Below are positions 1 through 8,440 of a stretch of DNA of 64,000 nucleotides, piece by piece (the first letter of the stretch is position 1; each line of letters begins with the position of its first letter). This DNA is from an uncultured Flavobacteriales bacterium (lineage in GTDB: Bacteria > Bacteroidota > Bacteroidia > Flavobacteriales_D > Parvicellaceae): NCBI GenBank assembly GCA_943787725.1, contig CALSNM010000007.1, positions 186,001 through 250,000 on the forward strand, in the 5' to 3' direction. Position numbers and translations under genes: made by a program. Below the pieces are notes generated by a model that had not been told where the DNA came from, made no database searches, and was given only the letters and a program-made list of their open reading frames with translations.

Positions 1-1
1 G

Positions 2-646
2 TTTCCAGAGTCTAAGTTCATATTTCTTGTTCGAGATAGCATCACCAATATTAATAGTGTCATTAATACTGGGTTAACTCATAAAAATATTGCTTTTCAA
101 TCCGCAATATGGAAATATATGACAAATGACATTCTTAAGCTAAAGAAAAATCTTCCTCAAAAAAGCTATATTTTCGTAAAATTCGAGGACTTAATTGAGG
201 ATACTGAAAATACCTTAAAGAAAATATGCTGTTTTCTAAATTTGAATTTTGAGCCCAAAATGCTCAATAATGTTGAGCAGATGTTGAAAATAGATGATTA
301 CGCATCAAAAAGGTATTTTGAGGAACACTCAATTTCAAAATCATTTAAAGATGACATAATCCATTCAAGCTCTAGAAAGAAACTAGATAAAGGTAAAATA
401 AAAAATCACGCTCTTAACCAGAAAGAATTAATGAAGATTGTTTCTGCAACAAATTCATTAAGAATTCAACTAGGATATAAAAACGATTTAACTATAAAAA
501 CAAAATATTTTACATACAATTTAGTAGATTTATATAATTATTTAAAGGGGTATACTTATATTTTAATTTTAAACAAATACTATACATCAAAATTTTTTAC
601 TAAAGTTTTTTTTAGAAAAGTCAATGTCTTTAATCTTTTCAATTAA
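2..646 (+). CDS. Sulfotransferase family protein, 5' end cut by window edge
   Basis: The reading frame is open from base 2 and runs to the stop at 646, so the gene starts outside the window; the first internal ATG (119) is not the true start. Just inside the edge the translation reads FPESKFIFLVRD, the strand-loop that carries the 3'-phosphate-binding Arg of PAPS-dependent sulfotransferases. Further on, KFEDLIEDTENTLKKICCFL is the 'YEDL...P..T...I..FL' helix typical of the family. The 5'-phosphosulfate loop lies outside the window. It would transfer sulfate from PAPS to an unknown acceptor, probably a carbohydrate. It is followed after 14 bases by a second sulfotransferase on the same strand. 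Confidence 0.75.
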   Translation, partial: FPESKFIFLVRDSITNINSVINTGLTHKNIAFQSAIWKYMTNDILKLKKNLPQKSYIFVKFEDLIEDTENTLKKICCFLNLNFEPKMLNNVEQMLKIDDYASKRYFEEHSISKSFKDDIIHSSSRKKLDKGKIKNHALNQKELMKIVSATNSLRIQLGYKNDLTIKTKYFTYNLVDLYNYLKGYTYILILNKYYTSKFFTKVFFRKVNVFNLFN

Positions 647-660
647 AATAACTATATCTA

Positions 661-1788
661 ATGCCAAACAATATATCTAAAGAGCATTTAGCGTCAATTA
701 AAAATTACTTTATAATTACTCAAAATAGAAGTGGTAGCACCATGTTAGCTTCCATGTTAAACATGAGCAATGAAGCCAAGGTAATCATAGAAGAAAACAC
801 ACGTTTTTTGTTAAGAGATAAGTACCTACAAAAAATCTTTAACAACCAACGAATTATCGACCGATTTATTGATGATTTTTATTTCCTGATATATCTAAAG
901 ATTAACACATTATTACTGCCACAAAAAGAAAACCTAAAGATAACTCTTCGAAAATATAGCTCACTAAACCTCAAGTACGATGAATTTGTTAGTCTACTCC
1001 ACCTTCAATTCAACCCGTTAAAAAAGGATAGAAATAAGGTAAGATTCATTGTAAATAAAGAAGTTAATTATCACTTTGCGATAAACAAATTATACAAAAA
1101 CAATCCAGAAACAAAGTTTGTTTTTTTAGTAAGAAATTGTCTTTCCAACACGAAGAGTAATGAATTAGATAAAGATAAAAAAAGAATAGTTTCAGAAGCA
1201 TTGGACTGGAAACTGAAAACTAAACATTTTATAGAAACAACTATTCCCAATGATTCTTTTTCCATTGTATTATTTGAAGATTTGATAAAAGATCAAGAAA
1301 ACACACTAAAAAATATTTGTGCCTTTTATAATATACCTTTTAATTCATCCATGCTGAATTATCGGGACAATAAAAATAAGATTTTAGAGGTAATAACAAA
1401 CAACCATAAAGTTCATCCGAAATTTAAAGAATTCTTTTATGAAATGCACGGAAGTACATTTTCTGAAATTAATGAGAATAAAATAGTCTCAGAATCTTCT
1501 TTTACAAAAAAACAAAAAGCAAAAATAAATATCATTTGTAAAAAAGAAAGAAGTTTTTTTGGATATGAAACCAGCGAGATCAAATGGAAACACTATTTCT
1601 ACTTTTCCATAATAGATATCTATTTATTAGCCAAAACTTATTTACATGATAAGATTGGTAAGTTCTATTTTATGCTAACAACAAGTCAACGTATATTTTT
1701 GAGATCAATAAATTTTATTAATTTCCTCAATAAAAACAATATGTATAACGGTATTGACAACTTGCCGAAAATGAAAAACAAACTCTAA
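661..1788 (+). CDS. Sulfotransferase family protein
   Basis: A 375-residue protein with the PAPS 5'-phosphosulfate-binding loop NRSGSTM at residues 22-28 directly after a short beta strand, and a 3'-phosphate-binding segment FVFLVRNCLSNTKS around residues 153-166. The usual RDPR is reduced to RN, but Arg158 and the following serines remain. The FEDLIKDQENTLKNI stretch matches the C-terminal part of the fold. The last 60 residues are basic and aromatic and are not recognised. The acceptor substrate cannot be read from the sequence. It lies between another sulfotransferase and a glycosyltransferase, with 2 bases to the latter, so the three are probably co-transcribed. Confidence 0.78.
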   Translation: MPNNISKEHLASIKNYFIITQNRSGSTMLASMLNMSNEAKVIIEENTRFLLRDKYLQKIFNNQRIIDRFIDDFYFLIYLKINTLLLPQKENLKITLRKYSSLNLKYDEFVSLLHLQFNPLKKDRNKVRFIVNKEVNYHFAINKLYKNNPETKFVFLVRNCLSNTKSNELDKDKKRIVSEALDWKLKTKHFIETTIPNDSFSIVLFEDLIKDQENTLKNICAFYNIPFNSSMLNYRDNKNKILEVITNNHKVHPKFKEFFYEMHGSTFSEINENKIVSESSFTKKQKAKINIICKKERSFFGYETSEIKWKHYFYFSIIDIYLLAKTYLHDKIGKFYFMLTTSQRIFLRSINFINFLNKNNMYNGIDNLPKMKNKL

Positions 1789-1790
1789 AT

Positions 1791-2657
1791 ATGGCATTTG
1801 AAATCCCAATAGTTCTCTTTATTTATAACAGGCCAGCTAAAACATTAAAAGTATTTGAGGAGATAAGAAAAATTAAACCAACACAACTTTTCATTGTGGC
1901 AGATGGCTCGAGAAATTCAACAGAAAGGCTCTCAGTTACCCAAACGAGAGCTATTGCGGAAATGGTTGATTGGAGCTGTGAGTTACAGTTGGATTTTTCT
2001 GAAATTAATTTAGGTTGCTCAGACCGAATAATACTGGGTCTAAATAAAGTCTTTGAAAAAGTAGATCAAGCCATTATATTAGAAGATGATTGCTTACCTC
2101 ATCCCACGTTTTTTAAGTTTTGTGAAGAAATGTTAGTGAAATATAAAGATGATGAACAAATAATGCATATCTCTGGATTTAATGCTATGGGGAGTTCTCC
2201 GGCTAATGCAAGCTATTTTTTTTCCAAATACATTATACCACCTTGGGGATGGGCAACATGGAAAAAAGCTTGGAATCATCAAAACCTAAATTTAGACACT
2301 TGGCAGCAAATAAAAACATGGGCGCACAAAAATATAAGTCAAGAATATTTTGTCGATTGGACGGATTTGTTTGAAGGAGCCAGAGTAGACAGAAAAACAT
2401 GGGATACTTCTTGGAATGTTGATGTTTGGAAACAGAAAGGCCTTGGTATTATACCTAAACATAGTTTAATTCAAAACATTGGATTTGGAGAAGATGCTAC
2501 TTTTACGACAATTGACTCTTCTAAATTATCTTTGATAAACTCAAAAGAAATGAGTTTCCCTCTAAATCATCCTTTAAGCATGAATTGCGTTTTTGAAAAA
2601 GAAATTGAAAAAGAAATAATGGAATCATTGCGATTAATTTTATCAAAGAACAAATAA
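1791..2657 (+). CDS. GT2-like glycosyltransferase (HlpA-like)
   Basis: A 288-residue GT-A fold protein. The N-terminus (IPIVLFIYNRP, then LFIVADGSR) is the nucleotide-binding start of a family 2-like transferase. The acidic metal/nucleotide-sugar motif is EDDC at residues 98-101, within IILEDDCLPHPTFF. A Trp-rich stretch, PPWGWATWKKAW around residues 150-160, is typical of the 'hemolytic protein HlpA-like' subgroup of bacterial glycosyltransferases. No membrane segment is seen, so it is probably cytoplasmic. Sugar donor and acceptor are unknown. It begins 2 bases after the preceding sulfotransferase stop and is followed 12 bases later by an unrecognised gene, which fits a single glycan-building operon. 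Confidence 0.75.
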   Translation: MAFEIPIVLFIYNRPAKTLKVFEEIRKIKPTQLFIVADGSRNSTERLSVTQTRAIAEMVDWSCELQLDFSEINLGCSDRIILGLNKVFEKVDQAIILEDDCLPHPTFFKFCEEMLVKYKDDEQIMHISGFNAMGSSPANASYFFSKYIIPPWGWATWKKAWNHQNLNLDTWQQIKTWAHKNISQEYFVDWTDLFEGARVDRKTWDTSWNVDVWKQKGLGIIPKHSLIQNIGFGEDATFTTIDSSKLSLINSKEMSFPLNHPLSMNCVFEKEIEKEIMESLRLILSKNK

Positions 2658-2669
2658 GCTTGCAACTAA

Positions 2670-3512
2670 ATGGAAATCATTAATTTTTTACATAAAGTCT
2701 TCAAGCTCTCCGAAGTAAAAGATTTTATATCAAAATCGGCTGAACGAGAAAGGAAACCTGATGAGAAATACAAGAGTTGGATCGGATTTAACTACAAGCA
2801 GAATAAGTTAGATAGTGTAAAGTTATATTTCGCATATTATGACGAGTTGACTCCCGAATTTATATCAAGCTTATTCAGCGACAAGCAAACTAAGCTGTAT
2901 TTTAGAGATTATGAAAAAAGAAATACAGAAGCGATAATTTCTTCATATGAATTCGGTAGCGGCTTTGCAATTGGACTTAAAATAGACACAGACCTCAATG
3001 TCACCAAAGCTTTTGGCTATAACTTAAGGTTAGAACAATGCGATAGTTATTTTTTATCAGAACGGGGTTTTAAAATGAGTGACATCTTACCTCACAAAGG
3101 AGTATACCATCATTTTATGAAGGATATGTCGTATGAAAAACAATATTATTATTTTAAAAACAAAGAGGTTATTATTAATAAGCTAGAAGAAATACAAATG
3201 CAAGCATGCATTAACACCCCCATTCTTGAAGTTGGATTTGGAAAAGGGTTTTATAAAGATTCAAACGCATCAGATGAGAAATATATTTTATTAGGAAACT
3301 ATGAGGAAGTGTTTAAACTTTTTATAGCTAACGACATCGCGTTTAGTGCATTAAAAGCAGATTTTCATACACTAGAAGAACAAATCAGCATTGAAGGTTT
3401 TTGTCCTGGGATATATCAAAATTTGAAAGTACAATCATTTTACATCGGCTACAAACAAGATGGAATAATCCACTTTGACTCGATTGAGAAAATAGTAGCT
3501 AAAATAGCTTAG
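2670..3512 (+). CDS. Hypothetical protein in sulfotransferase/glycosyltransferase operon
   Basis: I do not recognise this 280-residue protein. It has no signal peptide and no membrane helix and looks like a soluble mixed alpha/beta protein. Two similar-looking strand blocks stand out: SVKLYFAYYDELTPEF near residue 50 and VQSFYIGYKQDGIIHF near residue 260, each a Tyr/Phe-rich strand pair. There is no sulfotransferase P-loop and no DXD motif. It is the last gene of the plus-strand set, 12 bases after the glycosyltransferase, with a convergent gene next. Its position suggests a role in the same sulfated glycan pathway, but that is context only. Confidence 0.6.
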   Translation: MEIINFLHKVFKLSEVKDFISKSAERERKPDEKYKSWIGFNYKQNKLDSVKLYFAYYDELTPEFISSLFSDKQTKLYFRDYEKRNTEAIISSYEFGSGFAIGLKIDTDLNVTKAFGYNLRLEQCDSYFLSERGFKMSDILPHKGVYHHFMKDMSYEKQYYYFKNKEVIINKLEEIQMQACINTPILEVGFGKGFYKDSNASDEKYILLGNYEEVFKLFIANDIAFSALKADFHTLEEQISIEGFCPGIYQNLKVQSFYIGYKQDGIIHFDSIEKIVAKIA

Positions 3513-3664
3513 AAAACACAGGCAGAGAACGAAAACTATTGGAATTATATTGGTAAGCGTTTTCTCTTTATCGCAAACAAAATCATTAACATGGCTTCAA
3601 GTTAATTTGTTTGAAATACCTAAACGATGTCAAAAGAAAAGTAAAACACCCTCGCATAATGTAA

Positions 3665-4606
3665 TCACTTTACCATATGACTATCAATTTTTTCTGACAC
3701 TTGATACTGTGGTTCTTTATTTAAAATTCTAAACATTTTACCAATATAAATACCTAAATATCCCATCCCCCATAAAACACTCCCCGCAGAAAAGAGCGAA
3801 ACAATAATTAACGAAGTATAACCCGGAACAGGCTGTCCATAAAACTTCTTCAATAAAAAATAACAAATTAAAAGCATCGCTCCAAAAAATATAGTAGCAC
3901 CAAAATACAACATAAACTTTAAAATATGTATATCATAATGCATGCCCAAATCATTATTGAGCCCTAATAAATTGAATATGGAATAATTCGACTTTCCATG
4001 TTTCCTTTTTTTATAAGCAATTTCTTTCACCTCAATGTTTTTTGTATACCACAGAGCTATAGAGTCTATATATACAAAAGGTTCTTTATGCTGAATTAAA
4101 CATTTAACAAGGTTTTTTTTCAAGACTCTAAAAGAAGAAGCATTTATTACTCCTTTCTTAGAAGCCTTTAATAAGAAGTTCCAAAAATAACTCATGAAAT
4201 TTCTCAACATACCTTTCTGTCTTTTTATTGGGGATCCATAGAGTAAATCCACTCCTTGATCAACAAAACAAGCATATAATTCAGGGATATATTCTGGGGA
4301 TTGCTCTAAGTCATCATCGAGGGTAATAAAGGTATTGCCAGAAGCTTCTTGCAAGCCACAAAACGTTGCATTATGCTGACCGTAATTTTTTGATAGACGA
4401 ATTACTGAAATAGCTTCATATTCTAATTGTATTTTTTTCAAAACCCCCCATGAGTTGTCACTCGAAAAATCATCAACGAATATTAATTCGTAAGAAACAT
4501 TCATTTTCTTTAAGGTTTTGGATATCCGTTTAGCCAATTCTGGAAGCGATTCTTCACTATTAAAAACAGGCACAACAATTGATATTTCCTTTATTGGAGC
4601 ATTCAT
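3665..4606 (-). CDS. Polyprenyl-phosphate-sugar synthase-type GT2 glycosyltransferase (GtrB/DPM1-like)
   Basis: A 313-residue protein with an N-terminal GT2 domain. The strand ISIVVPVFNSEESL opens the fold, VDDFSSD (residues 44-50) and LDDDLEQSPE (residues 96-105) are the nucleotide and metal motifs, and LSKNYGQHNA is the family's characteristic loop. The C-terminus has two hydrophobic helices, about residues 228-252 and 263-292. This layout is that of enzymes that load a sugar onto undecaprenyl or dolichyl phosphate at the membrane. The product would be a lipid-linked donor for a GT-C transferase such as the TMTC-like protein in the same minus-strand gene set. The sugar (mannose, glucose or other) is not determinable. 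Confidence 0.85.
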   Translation of the reverse strand: MNAPIKEISIVVPVFNSEESLPELAKRISKTLKKMNVSYELIFVDDFSSDNSWGVLKKIQLEYEAISVIRLSKNYGQHNATFCGLQEASGNTFITLDDDLEQSPEYIPELYACFVDQGVDLLYGSPIKRQKGMLRNFMSYFWNFLLKASKKGVINASSFRVLKKNLVKCLIQHKEPFVYIDSIALWYTKNIEVKEIAYKKRKHGKSNYSIFNLLGLNNDLGMHYDIHILKFMLYFGATIFFGAMLLICYFLLKKFYGQPVPGYTSLIIVSLFSAGSVLWGMGYLGIYIGKMFRILNKEPQYQVSEKIDSHMVK

Positions 4607-4680
4607 CAGAATAACTAATTAAGACTATTTATATTAAAAAGACAAAACGCATTACTTTGTTTGTTCAATCAAAGAAATCG

Positions 4681-5697
4681 TTATTTTTTGTATCTCTTAT
4701 CAAAAAAACAACCGATTAAATTTAATATGTTTTTTCGTATAAAAAAAGGGGCTTGATAAAATAAGACGATTATTTTAGCATTTAACAATAGAACTTTTAA
4801 AGATCGTTCAATTTTCTTTAACTGACTTGTATTTACACTAGGCTTCAATATATCATACCCATATTTAATTGCTGCTTTAGAGGTCATGTAATTAATTAAA
4901 TTGACTTCCTCTTCAGACAATTTTTTTTTCCAACTATCAATGCTTTTGGAATTAATAGTTGTACTTACATTGGCATGATGTTTTAATGAATAATAATTAT
5001 GATTTTCTTTTATTCTCTTTACTGTTGAATGAGCTTCCAGCATCTCTTTTTTAAACTCAATATTTAAAAAATCAAAAATTAATTGAAAAGAAGTCTTAGG
5101 CGTTTTCACTAAATCTTCATACCTAATCGTTAAAAAACTAATCTCATTTTTTTTGGATTCAATCAGACCATTTAGCAGAATCCATGAATTAGTGATTCTA
5201 GGTATTTTACCATTAAACGCAATTCTATTTGAGGAAACTACCGCTCTTGGATCTCTCACTAAATGAATAAATTTTGCGTTGGGGAAAATTTTCATTAATT
5301 CAGGCATAAACCTAGCGTAAGATGGGTTTTTATCCACAATTACTTTAATCTCATTTTTTTCAAATATGGAATTGTAAGATAAGTAGATAACCTTGCAGGC
5401 ATCAGAAAAATTATTAATGTGATATTTAGAAAATAAAATTACTAATTCGGACTTACTTACACCCCAAAACAGTCGATATCCTCGATCCGTAAAAACATCA
5501 TTAATAAAACTATTTATAATCCTGTCAGTCCAATCAGTAGTTGAGTTATATTTTGTGTAAAGGTGTAAAGCAAACCTAGATTCAATAGTTGCACAAATGT
5601 TAGGATGAGCATCTAAAACACTATGGACCATGGTAGATCCAGACCTTGCTTTATTTACTAAAAAAAACATGGGTATTTTATCTACATAGCCTTTCAC
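4681..5697 (-). CDS. Sulfotransferase family protein
   Basis: A 338-residue PAPS-dependent sulfotransferase, the best-preserved of the three here. The 5'-phosphosulfate loop is KARSGSTM at residues 16-23 after the strand FFLVN. The 3'-phosphate-binding segment is FIHLVRDPRAVVSSN, with the canonical RDPR and serines at residues 148-156. IRYEDLVKTP marks the later conserved helix. The C-terminal 60 residues are basic and hydrophobic and may touch the membrane. It lies between the TMTC-like gene (43-base gap) and the lipid-linked sugar synthase (74-base gap) on the same strand, so the acceptor is probably a surface glycan. Confidence 0.82.
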   Translation of the reverse strand: MKGYVDKIPMFFLVNKARSGSTMVHSVLDAHPNICATIESRFALHLYTKYNSTTDWTDRIINSFINDVFTDRGYRLFWGVSKSELVILFSKYHINNFSDACKVIYLSYNSIFEKNEIKVIVDKNPSYARFMPELMKIFPNAKFIHLVRDPRAVVSSNRIAFNGKIPRITNSWILLNGLIESKKNEISFLTIRYEDLVKTPKTSFQLIFDFLNIEFKKEMLEAHSTVKRIKENHNYYSLKHHANVSTTINSKSIDSWKKKLSEEEVNLINYMTSKAAIKYGYDILKPSVNTSQLKKIERSLKVLLLNAKIIVLFYQAPFFIRKNILNLIGCFFDKRYKK

Positions 5698-5740
5698 GGA
5701 ACAAAAAGAAAATAATACGTTGTATATTCATTTGATACTT

Positions 5741-8343
5741 TCATTGTAATTCTTCAGAAAGTTTTTGATATTTAATTCTATTTTCAGTATCTCCTGACCT
5801 ATAGCATATATTTACAATAAAGTTCAATATTTGCTTTTTCTGATTTAATAAACCCATTAACCTTGATTGGCTATTTTCTAAATTTCTATTATATAGCTGT
5901 ATATAGGTTTCATCAATTTCAACAACTGCTTTTTCCATATAAACAATAGCCTCAGAAAAATTACTTTGCGCATTATAAGCATTTCCTATATTTAAATAAA
6001 ACTCCGTATTCGTTTCAAATTCGCCATATGAAATTGCTTTTTTATTAATATCAATGAACCTATCAAAGTCCTGTGCATTAAGATATAGGTCAGCCAACGA
6101 TTTATAGCAATAATAGTATGTCTTATCCATATCCAGTGCTTGATTCCAATAATACTGTATCGAGTCATAAGTCTCTTTTTCTTGTTTTAATAAGCTCATT
6201 TTCAGCAAATCAAAATAATTAGAGTTAAGTTGAAATTGCTTTATCATAGACTCTTCAATTAGGCTCGAAAAATACATGTCAGTATATGACATAAATTCTT
6301 TTAAATAATTCAATCTATTTTCGGCATTCATGACATCAAAATAGGATGATAACTTTTTATTGTATTCAATTTTATTAAAGCGACTTCTTAATTCACCTGC
6401 CTCGACATTTAAATGTGTATTAATTATCAACAGAATTTTATCCATCGCCATTTCTTTCCAGTTTAGTTGATTGATTTCAATTGACCCCAAGATTTTCCTT
6501 ATTTCGATTTTTATAAAATTAAGGGCAAAAGCAGATCTCAATTCTTCTCCATAAATTTGACTCTGTTTACTTAGATCCGGGGAACCAATAGAATCATGTT
6601 TCATGTTCTTTAATATTAACTGTAGTTCATTTATTGCGTTCAAATCATATTGAAGACAATTTCCATAATTAAAAAGAGCTTCTACATATGTCGGTCTGTA
6701 CTTCAAGTGCCTTCGAAAAGACAGTGGCTTTAGCTCTTGCATAATGCTTTTTCTTTCTAGAAAATATTCAGATGCTCCTGCATTATTCGCACGCATTGAT
6801 GATAGCCGTGCATATATCTCAGTACACCGGTTCTCAAATTCCAAGATAGCGGAATCAATGTAACGATCATGAGAATCAAAGTAAGCAACATAAGACGCAA
6901 AGGATGACCTAGGTGTTCGCGAAACATGAAGTCTGCCTTTGCTGTGTACTCAGTCCCCAACAAGCTGTGGGCCTTTGCTGAATTCGACAGGTTTTTAATG
7001 TCGTTCTTGTAAAGTGAAAATCGACTATTCCAGTCTTTATTTCGAGCTGTTACTTGAGAGAAAGAAAGTATTACTAACAACCCTCCTATACCATAAAAAG
7101 CGAACTTACTTTTTTGCTTTTTGTTTTTCTCAAATAATTGAAAACCATAATATACGGCAAGAAATATTAAACCAAAGGAACCTGTAAACACAAACCTTTC
7201 TGCAACAATTCCAACTGCAGGAAATAACAAATTAGCTCCGCCACCAACTCCAAACATGAAAAAGAGAAAACCAAATGCCCACATTTCCTTTTTCCGAATT
7301 CTCTTGATAGCAAACAATACTCCTGAAAAAACAAACAAAACTCCAACCCATACAAATAGGATTACTCCATCCGACTATTTCAATTTGATCATATCCGTAA
7401 TAATAAACTAAAGGAGCTGGTAAAACCATCATCTTTAGATAATACATAATGCTATAAAAAAACATTGGTATTCTATCCAGTTTGGATTCTGCAAAATAGA
7501 GCGGGTTTTCAAAAAACATTTCCTCTCTAACAACTCCATCGTGACATGCTATCTTCTTCAACAAATAGAAAACACATAATCCGATTAGCATTAGGCCAAA
7601 AAGGACTGCAAATTTCCTGATTTTCACATCTCTGAAAAAGTATAACACCAATGGTATAAGGACAACAAATGTAATTCCTACTTTTTTCGACAATATGCTT
7701 AAGCAATCATTAATACCCCAACAATTAGATGCGTCAGTTTCTTATAATCCGAATCCACATACTTCAAAAATGAAAACATCCCAACATACCAAAAATCATA
7801 ACAAATAGTTCGTCTCTACATTTGATATTATTAACTACCTCTGAATGCATTGGATGAATTAGAAAAAGCAATGCCACCACTAAAAGGGAAAACCCAACCT
7901 TTATCTGGAAAAAGTTTAAACATTAACAAATAAATCAACACTATTAAAAGCGCATAAAGCATTACATTAATCAAATGACTAATCGACGCTCTTTCCTTTA
8001 TTGATTTACCCCCAACCAATTGATACTCAATAGCAAAACTGGATGTAACCACGGGTCTATATTCATACTGTTGCCTATCAGTCTGAACATAATGAGTAGT
8101 GAAAATTTCAGGAATAGCTGAAATACCTTTTTCAACCCTTTCATGAACACTATTATCAGTAGAAGTTACTAAATCATCATCAAGAGAGTAACCATTGTTC
8201 AAAGTGTCTCCATAGTACAAAAAGACAATAATTAGTAGCGCAATAATTGGAAGCCATTTTTTCTTCTGGCTCGAAGACTGTACTTTGTTCTTTTGCCTTT
8301 TAACATGCATGCGATAAAAATAGGAATATAAACAGTAATGCAA
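5741..8343 (-). pseudogene. TMTC-like (DUF1736) membrane glycosyltransferase with TPR repeats, broken by about five single-base indels
   Basis: Read as one gene from 8343 down to 5741, this gives a protein of about 865 residues. The N-terminus has a membrane helix and the loop NGYSLDDDLVTS, the acidic first loop of GT-C enzymes. Then come several membrane helices, including LIHPMHSEVVNNIKCRDEL and LLFPAVGIVAERFVF, both characteristic of bacterial TMTC/DUF1736 proteins. The C-terminal third is TPR-like (IQYYWNQALDMDKTYYYCYK). The frame shifts near 7876, 7766-7770 (A5), 7697-7704, 7326-7331 (A6) and 6914-6923; after each shift the homology resumes in the next frame. Insertions and deletions are both needed, so sequencing error is likely, though real decay cannot be excluded. 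The likely role is transfer of a sugar from a polyprenyl-phosphate donor to a protein or glycan. Confidence 0.7.
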
Positions 8344-8427
8344 TCCTATTAAGGAGCTAATAATTGCCGTTTGTAGAATAATTAATGATTCAATTTGAAT
8401 TTATGAAATTCAAACCTATCATTTTGT

Positions 8428-8435
8428 TACTTTTG
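8428..8435 (+). promoter_or_regulatory. Candidate Bacteroidota -7 box for uvrD
   Basis: TACTTTTG is an exact match to the Bacteroidota -7 consensus TAnnTTTG. It ends 5 bases before the uvrD ATG at 8441, so transcription would start at or next to the start codon, giving a nearly leaderless mRNA. No clear TTG -33 element is seen at 17-23 bases upstream. Confidence 0.45.
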
Positions 8436-8440
8436 CAGCC

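Noticed and set aside
3550..3732. 60-residue plus-strand frame after the sulfotransferase operon
   Set aside because: It overlaps the C-terminus of the convergent glycosyltransferase and shows no recognisable sequence.
1..8343. Genomic island with integrase or IS element
   Set aside because: No integrase, transposase, direct repeats or tRNA is visible at the edge near 8400, so transfer is not supported by the sequence.
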